From the NCBI GenBank assembly GCA_022495005.1, contig JAGYXB010000825.1, forward strand, positions 682,001 to 746,000: a DNA stretch of 64,000 nt. The letters run 5' to 3'. This stretch comes from Rhyacophila brunnea (Eukaryota > Arthropoda > Insecta > Trichoptera > Rhyacophilidae). Position 1 is the stretch's first letter. Each line of letters opens with the position of its first letter. The notes below the pieces were generated by a model, which made no database searches, had not been told where the DNA came from, and was given only the letters and a program-made list of their open reading frames with translations. Both the position numbers and the translations under genes were made by a program. Shown piece after piece: positions 30,811 to 42,046 of this stretch.

Positions 30811-31258
30811 CACAACAAACTCGTCCATAAAATATTACGGTGGAAGAAATCAATCAAATATTCATAATTGGCTACGGTTAATTATATAATTGTACCAATT
30901 ATATGAACATTTACAAGAATTATGTTCGGGAAAAAAACTGACATTTCAGACACCAGCGTCAGACTTGGCTGGTAACGGAAATGCTCTGCTATCTGCAATC
31001 TTCAATAGAAGATAACATGCGATTAGAAATTCGATGATTTATATGTTGACACCGTTTTTTGTTATAATCTTCGAGTTATAAATATTATGTCATCACTTGA
31101 CAGGTAAAATTCATTATCTGCATTTTTTGAGATAAACAATTTATTCAATATGCACATAGATAACACAATGTCAATATATTATATCGCACAACGAAATAAT
31201 CGACATATCCGCTCCGCTGGGATGACAAGAAAAACATTATTATTTATTACATCATAAT
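30811..31258. other. No recognisable feature
   Basis: AT-rich sequence without repeats or frames that I can support. Confidence 0.45.
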
Positions 31259-31259
31259 T

Positions 31260-31690
31260 ATTGAACGTGTTTGGTATATTATTATCAATTATGGTACTTG
31301 GCCTCCTTCATAAACTTCCTCTATCCTGGACGATCCAGCGCCGACACTCTCCAATTGCTTTGACCTAGCATTTTTAAATCTCCCGTGGCACAGTCCAACT
31401 ATCTCAGTTTCGGCCGTCCAGGTCATCTTTTGGGTTGCGTATATAGCTCGCCTCGCCGGTATATCCTCCGGCATTCTATGCACATGGCCGATCAAGAGTA
31501 GACTCTGTATTTTCATATGCCACGTGATCTTTTCGCCCCCATAAAGTGTGTATAACTCCTCATTATACCTTGACCTCCAAATGCCACCTTATTGAACAGT
31601 CCCAAAGAATCTTCTCAAAACTCCCCTCTCAAAGATATCCATACTTCTCTCATCCTGTTTGGTGAGTGCCCAGCATTTTGATCTAGGTAT
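31260..31690 (-). pseudogene. Non-LTR retrotransposon reverse transcriptase, C-terminal remnant
   Basis: Reading the minus strand from 31690: LTKQDERSMDIFERGVLRRF, then (after a stop) SRYNEELYTLYG, then LLIGHVHRMPEDIPARRAIY, and after a frameshift NWRVSALDRPG. This is the same segment order as in the 21490 element, with a related but distinct sequence. The 75-codon frame 31289-31516 is the longest uninterrupted piece. The downstream end shows a TTGATAATAATATA tail. It is inactivated by several stops and shifts. Confidence 0.87.
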
Positions 31691-32315
31691 ATGTTAATAA
31701 CGGGTGCAGGAAAGTTTTTATTATGTATATTATAATAAGTATTCCATGTAGGTAACGGTATAAATGCTTTACTTATGTTTATTCTTAACGGTTATCATTT
31801 TAGCACGTTTTCATTATTATCATTGTTGCAAATTAACACGGAAGGTATTCTATATAGTAAACGGTTATCGGCGGCTATCTCTAATTCGTAATACGGCGAA
31901 AATTTAGGTTTGTAGACATGTCGATCAAATTCGAATATAATCGTGCTGCCGAATCCAAGCAGATAAGACCAAATACAAGCGAATAAATCCGAAATAGCGC
32001 CATATTGTCGGTAATGAGCCGAACACAAGAATTTTGTATTGACACGTCAGACATTTATCAACATAACCTACACTTTTATTAGTCATGTCATTGCGATTGC
32101 AGCAAAACAGTCGGTCTTGCATCTCAATAACATGTAAAATTGACATACTCTGTCTCGTTCTTAAAGTTAGTAGGGCCAAGAGAGGGGCTGTAAAAGTCAA
32201 CTTTTGACAGTTCAGACGGTCAGCTTTTTTACATAATTAATCGCTAGAATACGTAAAGTGATAAATGTAATATATTTACCTCAATTAGCTCTTTTTTGAT
32301 GTTAAGTGATATGTT
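31691..32315. other. No recognisable feature
   Basis: Overlapping minus-strand frames of 77 and 91 codons (31795-32028, 31925-32200) show no domain that I recognise. The region is slightly less AT-rich than average. Confidence 0.4.
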
Positions 32316-32319
32316 AGAA

Positions 32320-32400
32320 TAAACCTGCCGAAGCCTTAGAAACTTGGATATTAAGTACCTAACTCTGCGAAATGAATGCGTCATAGACTTTAGATAATAC
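32320..32400 (+). pseudogene. Short reverse-transcriptase fragment
   Basis: CTTAGAAACTTGGATATTAA followed by CTCTGCGAAATGAATGCGTC matches 21612-21650 of the non-LTR remnant at 21490 (GGAAACCTGGATATTAGC, CTCTGCGAAATGAACGAGTC), coding for the ETWIL..LRNE motif. A 9-bp insertion and stops disrupt it. Confidence 0.7.
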
Positions 32401-32531
32401 CGAGTAGGTATATGCCGACTAAGTACTAAAGGATTCAACTTACGTCGTCTCTCAAAAGTGAAGAAAAGTGACTTAAGCCCTTATTACAAAATGGTATAGA
32501 AGAAGCAGGAAAAGCTTCATAAATATTGGTG

Positions 32532-32987
32532 TATTACAACGTTTTTATTAGCTCGTATTCTTGTTTGCCCGGTGGTTGTTTGTCCAGTACAAATCTTGCA
32601 ATCGATTTTTAATTAACTTCCCGACTAGCTAGACATTTGAAACATTCAGAATATATCAGAGTACGATGCCAATGCATTCTTTTAATACTTTTAGCCGTCT
32701 TTAAGTAGAATTGAATTCATTTTCAGTTAATTCTCTTTTATATGGAAAGTTATTTCAGAAAAATCCGTAAAAAGTAAAAGACTAAGTGGGTGGTCCTAGC
32801 AACTAAATCATTAATATATACGTGCGTTACTATGGAAATCAAAATGACATTTCAGTATTCTATATAATTTGTTTGTTTGTTTTTCATTTACTTCATCAAG
32901 TACAAGTTTGAGCATATTGAGCATAATAATTCAACAGAAAATTTAAAAACGTTGTATATAAAAAAGTTCTTTTTATCTTGTAATTAT
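32532..32987 (-). mobile_element. 0.45-kb family D element, copy 2
   Basis: Full-length, inverted relative to copies 1 and 3. It begins ATTACAACGTTTTTATTAGC, carries CAAATCTTGCAATCGATTTT and CTTCCCGACTAGCTAGACAT, the hairpin-derived GGTGGTCCTAGCAACTAAAT, TACGTGCGTTACTATGGAAA, and ends TTCTTTTTATCTTGTAATTA. The short terminal inversion is TTACAA. It has no coding region. Confidence 0.88.
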
Positions 32988-33478
32988 TTTATTTATAACT
33001 ACAGACAGAAGAATAATAAAAGACTATATTTTTTAAATTAAAATTTTTAGCTGATGAAAATACAAACATTTTGAAACCACTCAAAAAGACTGCAATTTTA
33101 TTATTAGACAATAAATCATTGTTTTAGAAAGAGATCTATCATTATACACCCCTGTTCAATCAATGAAATTATTCTGCCCATAGTTCTATCTTGATAAAAT
33201 AAAATAAAACATACAAGCATTGCTCTATGCAATTTACACCCACGCTTGATAATATGTAATTACTGGTGGCGGGACCGCAGGCCTTAGTTGCAGAGGCCTG
33301 CAAGCGTGATCTAGAAAGGTGTTTGTCAAGAGAGCCTCAGCCTCAGTCACTTGCCCCAGATATGTGATACTTCGAATACGTCCCTATGTGTCTAACGCAC
33401 GGCGTTCAACGTTGACCGTTCATTTTACTATTGAATTTAATCATCATTATCTATAATTTTTTCGTATAAAACTCTGGA
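32988..33478. other. Unassigned, with a nested GC-rich stem
   Basis: Apart from the stem-loop at 33241-33308 nothing is recognised. The patch at 33260-33420 is GC-richer than its neighbours. Confidence 0.4.
33241..33308. other. Nested double stem
   Basis: The outer stem CACGCTTG (33241-33248) pairs with CAAGCGTG (33301-33308, sharing its first base with the inner stem). The inner stem GCAGGCCT (33277-33284) pairs with AGGCCTGC (33294-33301). Both are perfect 8-bp stems and they abut on the 3' side. It could be a structured RNA or a DNA cruciform, or the core of an old foldback element. Confidence 0.5.
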
Positions 33479-33484
33479 AAAAAC

Positions 33485-33665
33485 ATTTTGTAGACCAGCA
33501 GACACAGGTTCAAGTCCCGTCGGGTGTCGTATTTTTTCTAGAAATGATTTTTTCTAGTGTGTATAGGCATGCATGAGATATTTTCAAATTATGTATATTC
33601 AATATATATAATGTTACATTCTGGAATCTTATGTCGTATTCGTTGAAAAAATGAAATAATTTAAA
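33485..33665 (+). mobile_element. Family A element, copy 6 (box B and tail only)
   Basis: Starts in the T arm (AGGTTCAAGTCCCGTCGGGT), then TATTTTTTCTAGAAATGATT, TAGTGTGTATAGGCATGCAT, ATTTTCAAATTATGTATATT and AATGTTACATTCTGGAATCT, ending near TTCGTTGAAAAAATG. It abuts the next full copy head to tail. Confidence 0.8.
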
Positions 33666-34050
33666 TATAAATATAAGTATAAATAAAAACTAAATAATGG
33701 AGAGATCCGCGACGTAGGTTAGTAATTAAGTAATTAATTGACACCTACATTAATTTAATATACTTACTTAAACCGATAGCCAACATTATAACGCAATTCG
33801 AAAAGCATTTCATGTCACAACTCATAGTCAAAATTGTCGTGATTCAATAAGATTCCCATAGCTTAAATGAAAAAGCATACTGGCGCGAATCCAGCAGATA
33901 CATGTTCAAGTCCCGTCGGGTGTCGTATTTTTTCTACAAAATGGTTTGTACTAGTGTGTATATGCATGAGACGTTTTCAAATTATGTATATAGAATGTTA
34001 CATTCTGAAATCTTGTGTCTTATTCATTGAATAAAATAAATAGTATAAAA
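33666..34050 (+). mobile_element. Family A element, copy 7 (long form)
   Basis: 5' extension (GATCCGCGACGTAGGTTAGT, CCGATAGCCAACATTATAAC), tRNA-like head with box A ATAGCTTAAATGAAAAAGCA and box B TGTTCAAGTCCCGTCGGGTG, then the tail ending TTATTCATTGAATAAAATAAATAG. It is the direct counterpart of the inverted copy at 25325-25650. Confidence 0.85.
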
Positions 34051-34525
34051 CGCTACTGAACTATTTTTTATTAAATTGAAAGCTTCTGAAAGCTTCACGA
34101 ATACTAATCCTCATTATATATAGTACAAACACCGTAACCTAGGTCTTTCAACTTTAATTTTTTGTCTATTGAAGAGGAGTGTCTTGCGCGTCAAACAGGA
34201 TGAAAAATTCAAGAAGATCTCTAAATAATATAATAGTATAAAATATAGAGTATTTCTATAATATGGAATTCGGCAGTCACTCGTTGCTATGTATGAAAAT
34301 ATTGTTATCCGAGGATTTTGGGATTAGTTTATTAAAATGGATAATTATTTTATAAAAAAATACATCAATATCATTAGGGCCTGCTGGAATTCAAATCAGA
34401 AATTTAAACTCGATGGTAGAAGAAATAATATTATTCTTAATAAGGCATTTTCTATGCCAGTACATTTTATTCTATTGGATTAGCATCAATTAGAGTAGTT
34501 TGCGTGCCAAAGTCTTTCTATTTTT
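34051..34525. other. No recognisable feature
   Basis: AT-rich, no repeats or frames that I can support. Confidence 0.45.
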
Positions 34526-34529
34526 ATGA

Positions 34530-35100
34530 TTTTACCGAGGATTTGACTGCGACTCGCTGTCATATTGCCTCTTCTCTTCTAGAAGGCCAATCAGGTCCTT
34601 ACTCCAATTCTGTTAAAGAACTTTGCCAAGCTCTCCCATCTTACCCACCGCCACGGCACCTTTCAATTCGTCGACATTCTCAAAGATATCCGCAATAATT
34701 CGCAGCTGTACTCTTTGTCGTTCATATTTAGGGGGCGTTGTCTGCTATATGTATAATGTCATCCAAAACATCACATTAATCGCAGAGCTGCGAATTGCTT
34801 CTTTCCATGAGGACATCAAATCTTTTACCCATTGTATGCCCTGTTCTTAGTTTCAGTATGAGCTTAAGCTCATTCCTCTTCAATGGAGACTCTACAAACC
34901 AGGGCACCAGCTGTGGGGATGGTAGAATGGACTTACTCCATTTCCCCTTTTCTAATGATGCCCTATGGTGAAAATCTATCCACATGCTTTGTCACATTTT
35001 CTTTGTGGCCTTATTCCAGTCCAGGCTTTCTGGTATCCACTGATATGGCATACCTGAATGGCCAGCTTCCTTTGCCAGATCATCAATCGAAACGTGCAAC
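34530..35100 (-). pseudogene. Non-LTR retrotransposon RNase H and C-terminal remnant
   Basis: On the minus strand, from 35100: IDDLAKEAGHSG and W.PESLDWNKATKK resemble the end of an RNase H domain. After a frameshift comes the 69-codon frame 34776-34985 with ELKLILKLRTGHTMGKRFDV, then (another shift) a DDIIHI segment and a Glu/Leu-rich tail. The L.LRTGH followed by a Cys/His-rich DDI.HIL.. pattern is typical of the C-terminus of I/R1/Jockey-type ORF2 proteins with RNase H. It is inactivated by stops and shifts, and no tail was identified. Confidence 0.8.
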
Positions 35101-35725
35101 AAAATTAGAATTTTCTTGTTTATTTTTATTAACATTAATTCATATTATTATAAGTAACCGACAGACAGTAATAAAATTAACAAAATTTCTCTAAATTCTG
35201 TTCTCTAATTTCGGCGTTGAAAAAAAATACAAATCACGGGATATTAATATAATGTAAGTGAAATTTAAATCTCTAAATTTGATTTTCATTCTAGTCTTGC
35301 GATTTTTTTTTTTTAAATATTTACATTTTATTTAGCAAGTCAATCTTGAACACTCCCCGTATGTACATATGATTTATTCGAATATGCGTGTACGGGTAAA
35401 AAATGTAGGGAGTGGAAACAAGCAGAGGTCACAAGATTGCAACAAACGACATACAATTTATTATTTATTTTATTTATTCACCCAACACCCAATTATTATT
35501 GTTTGAGATAAAGATAAAATAGTTGCAATAATAGACATTTTAATCGTAGCCACGGGGCGGACACCAGGGTAATTAAATATATATTTTATTTTCAATTTGA
35601 ATTATATCATTTTATATAATTTAATATGGCTTTAAAATTAATGAGTTTAGAAGACAGGCACTGATATAACTAGGGGTAGGCAAATCTAACAATCAACAGT
35701 ATTTTCGAATTGGAGATATATATTT
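35101..35725. other. No recognisable feature
   Basis: AT-rich with a 9-bp T run near 35310. ACTGATATAACTAGGGGTAG at 35659 faintly recalls the hAT-type end at 28680. No element can be delimited. Confidence 0.4.
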
Positions 35726-35728
35726 AAA

Positions 35729-36209
35729 TAATTACAAGATAAAAAGAATTTTTTATATACCACGTTTTTAAATTTTCTGTTGAATCATATAAACTTGACA
35801 ATTCTATGTATTAATAAAAACTTTTTATTGTACTTGATAGAAATACTGATTAAATATAGAATACAGAAATGTCATTGTGACGTGTCATATTGATTTCCAT
35901 AGTAACGCACGTATATATTAATAATTTAGTTGCTAGGACCCCAGACCCCTAGCAACCAATAATGGTGTCAAAATAACTTTTCATACAAAACAGAATTTAC
36001 TGAAAATTAATTCAATTCTACTTAAAGATGGCTAAAAGTATTAAAAGAATGCGCTGTCGTCGTGTTCTGATATATTCTAAAAGTTTCAAATGTCTAGCTA
36101 GTCGGGAAGTTAGTTAAAAATCGATTGCAAGATTTGTACTGGATAAACAACCACTAGACAAACAAGAATACGAGCTAAGAAAAATGTGCTAAAAAACGTG
36201 TTAAAATAG
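35729..36209 (+). mobile_element. 0.45-kb family D element, copy 3
   Basis: Full-length plus-orientation copy: AATTACAAGATAAAAAGAAT, AAATTTTCTGTTGAATCATA, TTTCCATAGTAACGCACGTA, an internal hairpin TTGCTAGG/CCTAGCAA (35931-35955), CGATTGCAAGATTTGTACTG and AAGAATACGAGCTAAGAAAA. Copy 4 at 37213 faces it in the opposite orientation about 1 kb away. Confidence 0.88.
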
Positions 36210-36439
36210 AACGATTGAGTAGTACATTTACAATAATTATTCTATAAATTAGAGGATTTAGCTGGGGTCACTATGCCAGGTAACAAAACACATACGACGA
36301 TGAAAATGAACAAAAGTAGACATATAGTTGAATTCTTTGATTTTTCTTATTAAATCTACCACTGAATTGAACATAAAATACTTACAACTAAATTATAACT
36401 ATTATTTTTCAATTTTCAGTTATTAGATCACCCGTAGTT

Positions 36440-36835
36440 AGTTTCATCTTATCGTAATAGATTCTTGGTTTCCATCGCGTGTACTTCTTCCTTCTTTCCT
36501 CGACATTTCGCGGTTGTTGCAGAGACAATTATCAAGAAATATATTGTGTTATGATGAAGTGTAGTGTAGGTGTATGAATGTAAACGTCACTCTAAGAACA
36601 CCAAAAGGAATGCGTTTAGCTAAGAGCAACCTGTAATGCGTCAATCGTTACGACCAGAGATACCGGATCGAATATTATTTTTTTCTGACAATGCCGGAAG
36701 CCATGACGTTTTTAACTGTAACCCATCATCCCTAATAATATGTTTAGGGTGGAACAAAAGAAGAAGTACACGCGGTGGAAACCCGAGAATCTATTACCAT
36801 GAAAAACAACCGTGAAAGTCTCTAACATTCTAGCT
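36440..36835. mobile_element. Penelope-like terminal unit, copy 1
   Basis: Inverted arms: ATCGTAATAGATTCTTGGTT and CGCGTGTACTTCTTCC left (36451-36490); GAAGAAGTACACGCGGTGGA and AACCCGAGAATCTATTACCA right (36760-36799). Just inside the left arm, on the minus strand, lies CGCGAAATGTCGAGG (a GAAACGTC variant), with CTTGATAATTGTCTCTGCAA before it. This is the order expected for a Penelope-type hammerhead region, slightly decayed. Related units are at 51679 and 62445. Confidence 0.55.
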
Positions 36836-37212
36836 GAAGCTTAACCCCCGAAAGCGAATCAATATAGTAAGTGTCAGTACCTATATAATAATAGTAAGTT
36901 TAAAAAAAAAACCATTGTATTTATAATCACATTATCACTCGCGGTGAGATCTAGCCTCCCATAGTATCAGTTGTCATCCCCATGCTGGTATATTCTTCAA
37001 TCCGAGATGCTGATCGTTTGCGTATCCTGAATTACGCCATTCAACCACCACGCCTTAGGGTTTCCAACACTCCTCCAATCAGAAGGTAACATATAAAATA
37101 TTTTCAGGGGTCATAGATTCAAGTTCATTCATTGGACATTACTATCCCAACTCAGTCGGAAAACTTGAGTGCTTTCTTAAATTCTCTTAGATGTATATAT
37201 ATTACACTCTAT

Positions 37213-37627
37213 TTTACAACGTTTTTCTTAGCTCGTATTCATATTTGTCCGGTGGTTCTTTGTCCGGTACAAATCTTGCAATCGATTTTTAACTAACTTC
37301 CCGACTAGCTAGACATTTGAAACTTTTATAATATATCATAACACGATGCCAATGCATTTTTTAATACTTTTAGCCATCTGTAAGTAGAATTGGATTCATT
37401 TTCAGTTAATTCTGTTATGTATGAAAAGTTATTTTGACACCATTATTGGTTGCTAAGGGTCTGGGGTCCTAGCAACTAAATTATTAATATATACGTGCGT
37501 TATTATGGAAATCAATATGACATGTCAAAATGACATTTCAGTATTATTTCTATCAAGTACACATTTTTTTAAGCTAGTCAAGTCAAGTCAACAGAAAATT
37601 TAAAAACGTTTTATCTTGTAATTATTC
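37213..37627 (-). mobile_element. 0.4-kb family D element, copy 4
   Basis: Inverted copy: TTACAACGTTTTTCTTAGCT, CAAATCTTGCAATCGATTTT, TTGGTTGCTAAGGGTCTGGG, TACGTGCGTTATTATGGAAA, ending TTTTATCTTGTAATTATT. It is shortened near the end (the CTTTTTAAGCTAGTC segment replaces about 40 bp). Confidence 0.87.
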
Positions 37628-38504
37628 ATTCTTAATTCAAAATATCGATGTAAGAATTTTTCTTTCATAAATATAACCAGAATATGACACCAACATTCTG
37701 ATTGTAAGGACTGGCCTCAGTAATGTTTTGTTCGACTGAATTTTCATTTTTCGGCAAAATTTATACTTCTGTTATTTTTTTGTCTGTCTGGATACAGGGT
37801 TCGTTTTCTGATTTATGTTTTCACGATTGCTAGCTGTAATGATGAAGATTATAAAATAAATTGTGTTGTTGATTTTCTAAAAAACCCAAATGATTACAAG
37901 ATATAAAATAGGCGTTTTGATCACTAATATACCCCGCAAAACGAAAAATATTGATGATTTTTAATATCTATTATTATATTGCGGTTAAAAATATTTATGC
38001 TTATCGTATTACAACAATTTTTTAGATCTGCAAAAGTGTTAATTACAAAAAAACTTGTGGTTTTATTTAAAACACTTAAATATAAAGTAGGTACATGGAT
38101 TTTAGTACAGTTAGCATAATAAAAAAAACCATCAATAATTTAACTTATTTAAAAAAGACATTATATTTATTAAAATAATCGTTCTTCTTACTCAAGCAGC
38201 TCCAGCGAGTCACCTTTATTCTGTATATCCAGCGGAGCCGTGGTATTTCATGATTTTGCTTGGTATATTGGTGCTTGTTGAGGATTAGTTTTAGATTTCA
38301 TAAGTGTAACAAATGGTGAACATGACTTGTCCATTCAAACTGTTGATGTTTCGAATATATGGAAAACTTGAATGAAGACATTGCATATATTGTTATTCTC
38401 AGGTTTTCCTGTACGTGATTGTGTTCGAAAATCTTCCTAAGAACTTCCATTAAGATAAGAATCCATTCACAGGAATCTAATTGATGAATTACTTTACGAA
38501 GCTA

Positions 38505-38549
<45 letters not shown>

Positions 38550-39110
38550 GTTATTCGTATTACGTACCTACCGTAAGATTTCAATAATCAATACGTTTCT
38601 TATACTCACTCTTTTTAATTGACGTTAGAATTTAAATCAAAAATATTGATATTTTGTATATACGAGTATTATTGCTATGTCCATTTCAGTTACAAAAAAA
38701 TAAGGCTGAAATTTAATGCCTTATAAACAAGTTTACTTACTATTATAATATGCACGGCTTCACAATGCGAGAGGCTTGGCGGTATTGTTATTAAAGTATT
38801 ATGAAAGTATTGCAAGGGTTGGAAGAAATTGTTCCCCACTTCCTTGATAAAAACACAATATAAAATACCATGACATACTCAATTTTGTGCCATAAAGTAT
38901 TTTTAGTTACATGGCAACATTGAAATGTCAAACGATTTGTCCCGTCATTACCGCGATTCTTTCTTTAACATTGTTTATGAGCCGAATAAGCTCTTATTAT
39001 CGTTTTTATTCTTCGCTTCAATATAAATTATTTACAGCACATACAAGACACACCAAATGCTTTCATGGTGATGGAAATGAATAGGAAAGCGTGAGTGGGG
39101 ATTCGAAAGT
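37628..39110. other. Unassigned, with a coding-like minus-strand patch
   Basis: On the minus strand at about 38200-38460 one frame gives SPFVTLMKSKTNPQQAPIYQ and NKGDSLELLE between stops, with a composition unlike random AT-rich translation. It may be a decayed host or transposon exon, and no family is recognised. A (TA)n tract lies at 38511-38545. The rest is featureless. Confidence 0.3.
38511..38545. repeat. (TA)n microsatellite
   Basis: About 17 uninterrupted TA units preceded by GTGTGTG. Confidence 0.95.
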
Positions 39111-39114
39111 ACTG

Positions 39115-39720
39115 TTCAAATTGAGGTGCATGTTGCCTACTATCACGTGACGTTAAAGTAAGCTGCCGCTACGGGAAAATAGTGTGTAATGTCGTTTTTC
39201 TTGGTGTTTCCCATCGCGTAGCACATTTTGAACCTACGAACATTGTCAGTTAGCAAAATCTGCCGAAATCACCAGAACAGCAATGAGGTCACCTCATGTT
39301 GAACTGCACTGCATCGACACCTGCTTCCATCTTCTACATGTCTACACTTTTAGACTGTCATGTCAAAATCACGTTTTTCTGTTTTTAGCGGTTGACACTA
39401 TATATTTTCTATAAGAATGTTGTATTACCTATGGTCTGCAGGCTGAGTTTTGTTCAAAATATTATCTATGGATGTCATGTCGTAAGTAATTTTAATGCAC
39501 GCACACGTAGAAACTGTTAAAATCAATTGAAATTAACATGAATAATTAATAATAATTCAAATTACTAATACATTATAGTTGGCACTCTTCATCAGTGTCA
39601 TTCTTCAGTGAATTTACAGCGATGATGACAGTTCAAAATATTCTGCAAAATGAAGAAACCATAGACTAAATTTGTCGCCGCAACAGCGTGTCAGTAGGCG
39701 ACATGCACCTCAATGTGATT
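39115..39720. mobile_element. Candidate 0.6-kb TIR element
   Basis: AAATTGAGGTGCATGTTGCC and TACTATCAC at 39118-39146 are mirrored by GTGTCAGTAGGCGACATGCA and CCTCAATGTG at 39687-39716. A second, inner inverted pair involves CCTATGG..(39429) and CCATAGACT (39658), with GTTCAAAATATT near both. It is the only copy in the window and no duplication was found. Confidence 0.6.
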
Positions 39721-40370
39721 CGCGCTTAATACACCAAACTGTCGCGCATTAAGTTAATCCTTTCGCATTCTAGAAGTACACACTCTGTCATTCGTCGTAT
39801 ATATATCTGTATTATGTAAAAAAGATTGCAATTTTTACAATTTTGAGGTTGCCTTTTACCCCCTAACCCTTTACCCTAACAGAGTTACAAATTGTGTTGT
39901 CAAGTTTATCCTTAAGCGCGACACGTGCTTATAATTTTCGGAAGCTTTTATGTATTTAATGTACTTGAAATAATCTGTTTATTCAGACTTTGACGTCATC
40001 AAAACAATTAAATATGTTCATCATCATTAAATCAAGACCTTGGCCTCTTTAAGAAGATCTCAGTGCAACGAGGTGGAATCAAAAAATAACTTCCAAGAGC
40101 TATGACTAGCCACTGACATGCCTTCTAGTTAATATTATAATTTTGTAATAAATATCATTAGTTGGTTTAATAATTCATCAATTCTGTAACTCAATGTCAT
40201 TTGATAGTTATTTTTACGACATTTATTATTCCAAGAAAAGGTGTCAGTATTAAATTTAACGATTATAAATGTATCACAAATAGTGTAATAACTGTCAAAT
40301 TGAGATAGAGAATATGATTGTCGAAATGAGCATTCCTTAATGCCTGATGTCATAAATTTTATAAATGTTA
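39721..40370. other. No recognisable feature
   Basis: AT-rich. The 96-codon minus-strand frame 40135-40425 runs into the terminal repeat of the next element and is not a gene. Confidence 0.5.
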
Positions 40371-40376
40371 TTATTG

Positions 40377-41184
40377 TATATGTTACACCGAATGTGCGAA
40401 ATTGACTATTACATGAAATGGGCAAAATTTTGGCTAATTCATGTAATAGTCAAGCCTGTTGCCTTATTCATGAATTAGGTAATTTTTCTGCTGAGTACAT
40501 GAATTCGCCACGGTATGAAATTCTTGAACTGTCAACATGACAGAAGAAAAAGTAAATTTAATACGGATGGTTTTATTAGTTATAATTGGACATAATATAA
40601 TATTATTATTATTAGGTTAGGTTAGGTAAGGTTAGGTAAGGTTTTGTAATTCTGAATTAAATTATTCAACTGAATGTCCATTTTGAGGTTAGCTATCAAG
40701 TGTCAACAAACTATCACAAACATTCAATCGACCATTGCACAATTGATACCCAAGCACGAATCAATTCGCGAAAATACTTTTCAATAAAAATTTTCCGTTA
40801 TCATATTATAGTTCTAGAATTTTTTTGCGCATAGTAAATGGATATGAACGTCATTCAAATCAATGACATTTGACACATTTGTTTAGTTGCAAAAAACACC
40901 ACGGAGCGTGATCATCTATTTTGACCATAGATAATATAAATGTACATTTTGACCAATCCATGAGCATTTGATACATTTAGTTTAGTTGCAAAAATACCAC
41001 CGTAGCGCTACTATCTAATTTGTCCAAGACATGAAGTAGGCAGAAAAATTACTGCCGATTTCACGCACTCCAGATATTTTGTCTTATTCATGAATAAGGC
41101 AACGGGCTTGCATTTTTCATGATTTAGGCAAAATTTTGCCCATTTCATGTAATATTCAATTTCGCACATTCGGCGTAACATATA
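40377..41184. mobile_element. 0.8-kb TIR element with ACGCCGAATG-type ends, copy 2
   Basis: Ends TATATGTTACACCGAATGTG and the complement of TATATGTTACGCCGAATGTG, longer and better preserved than in copy 1 (8043). The palindromic GCCTTATTCATGAATTAGG blocks, the short TTAGGTTAGGTTAGG-type run (40614-40645) and the tandem pair with GTTGCAAAAA (40860-41040) are in the same order as in copy 1. The interior differs by indels. No coding sequence was seen. Confidence 0.9.
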
Positions 41185-42040
41185 TACCACTTAAAAATAC
41201 AGAAAAAGTTTTTTTTTTAATATTTTTCAGTACTGGAACGCAGCTCCGGTCCGTGAAATCGCCGACGTTATTGAAAATTAAATATTGCGTCTCGGTTTCT
41301 GAATTATTAAAAAGTAATTAAACATACTACTTACTCTTTTTTAAATTGAATACAAAACTTCTCTGACTCATGGTAAAAAATAATATTTGTGACGTGTTGT
41401 TATCCCCGTTTTTCGTCTGCGGCGCTGACAAATGCATGCCACAAGTTTAAACACTGTTTTTCCATAATATGAATTTCGGAGCCAGGTAGGTATATAATGA
41501 AAAAATCTCAACTCTCTTATTTGTACAATATACATAAAATTATATAAAAGAGTAAATAATTTCTGAAAATTGTCGAGCGCTCCGATTCGTATAATTTTCC
41601 ATTTCGAGCGCTGATTTTTTCGATATATGCGTGATTAAAATAAATATCTACGTAATTCTAGCCAGAGTTGATCCATGTGATATTGATCGAACGAATTGGG
41701 ATCATGAACTGTGTGTTCTTCGAATGTGTATAGATAATCTGCCGTGGGTAGGGTCGTTTCATGGAAAGAAAAGCTTCTACACCAAAGTATTGTAGTGTCT
41801 ATGCTCTCAAGTATTGGTATTAAGTGACGCTTGTTAACGAGGTATGTATTTCTAAAAATAGTCGTCAAAGAAAGTGTCAATACATTTTTGATGACCCTAG
41901 CCATGGGTGACGCCAATAATTTGGAAAGTTGCGTTGAATATCGATATATTCCGTTTAGTTGAGAATGAGTTTAGTTCGTCATTATTTCAGCAATTATTAA
42001 GTGACAATATCACTAGATGTAGGTAGGTAGTACCTGTTAC
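41185..42040. other. Unassigned, with a 93-codon minus-strand frame
   Basis: The frame 41635-41916 (minus) ends FDQYHMDQLWLELRRYLF and has a less AT-biased composition, as if it were once coding, but I recognise no domain. The flanks are featureless. Confidence 0.35.
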
Positions 42041-42046
42041 TTATAT

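Noticed and set aside
31795..32200. Overlapping frames of 77 and 91 codons as a small gene
   Set aside because: No motif, no start context and no neighbouring exon-like sequence. Two overlapping frames on the same strand argue for chance.
38511..38545. (TA)n tract as a functional element
   Set aside because: It is a plain microsatellite with no associated signal.
40135..40425. 96-codon minus-strand frame
   Set aside because: Its N-terminal part is the terminal repeat of the 0.8-kb TIR element, and the same words occur at 41136, so it is a repeat by-product.
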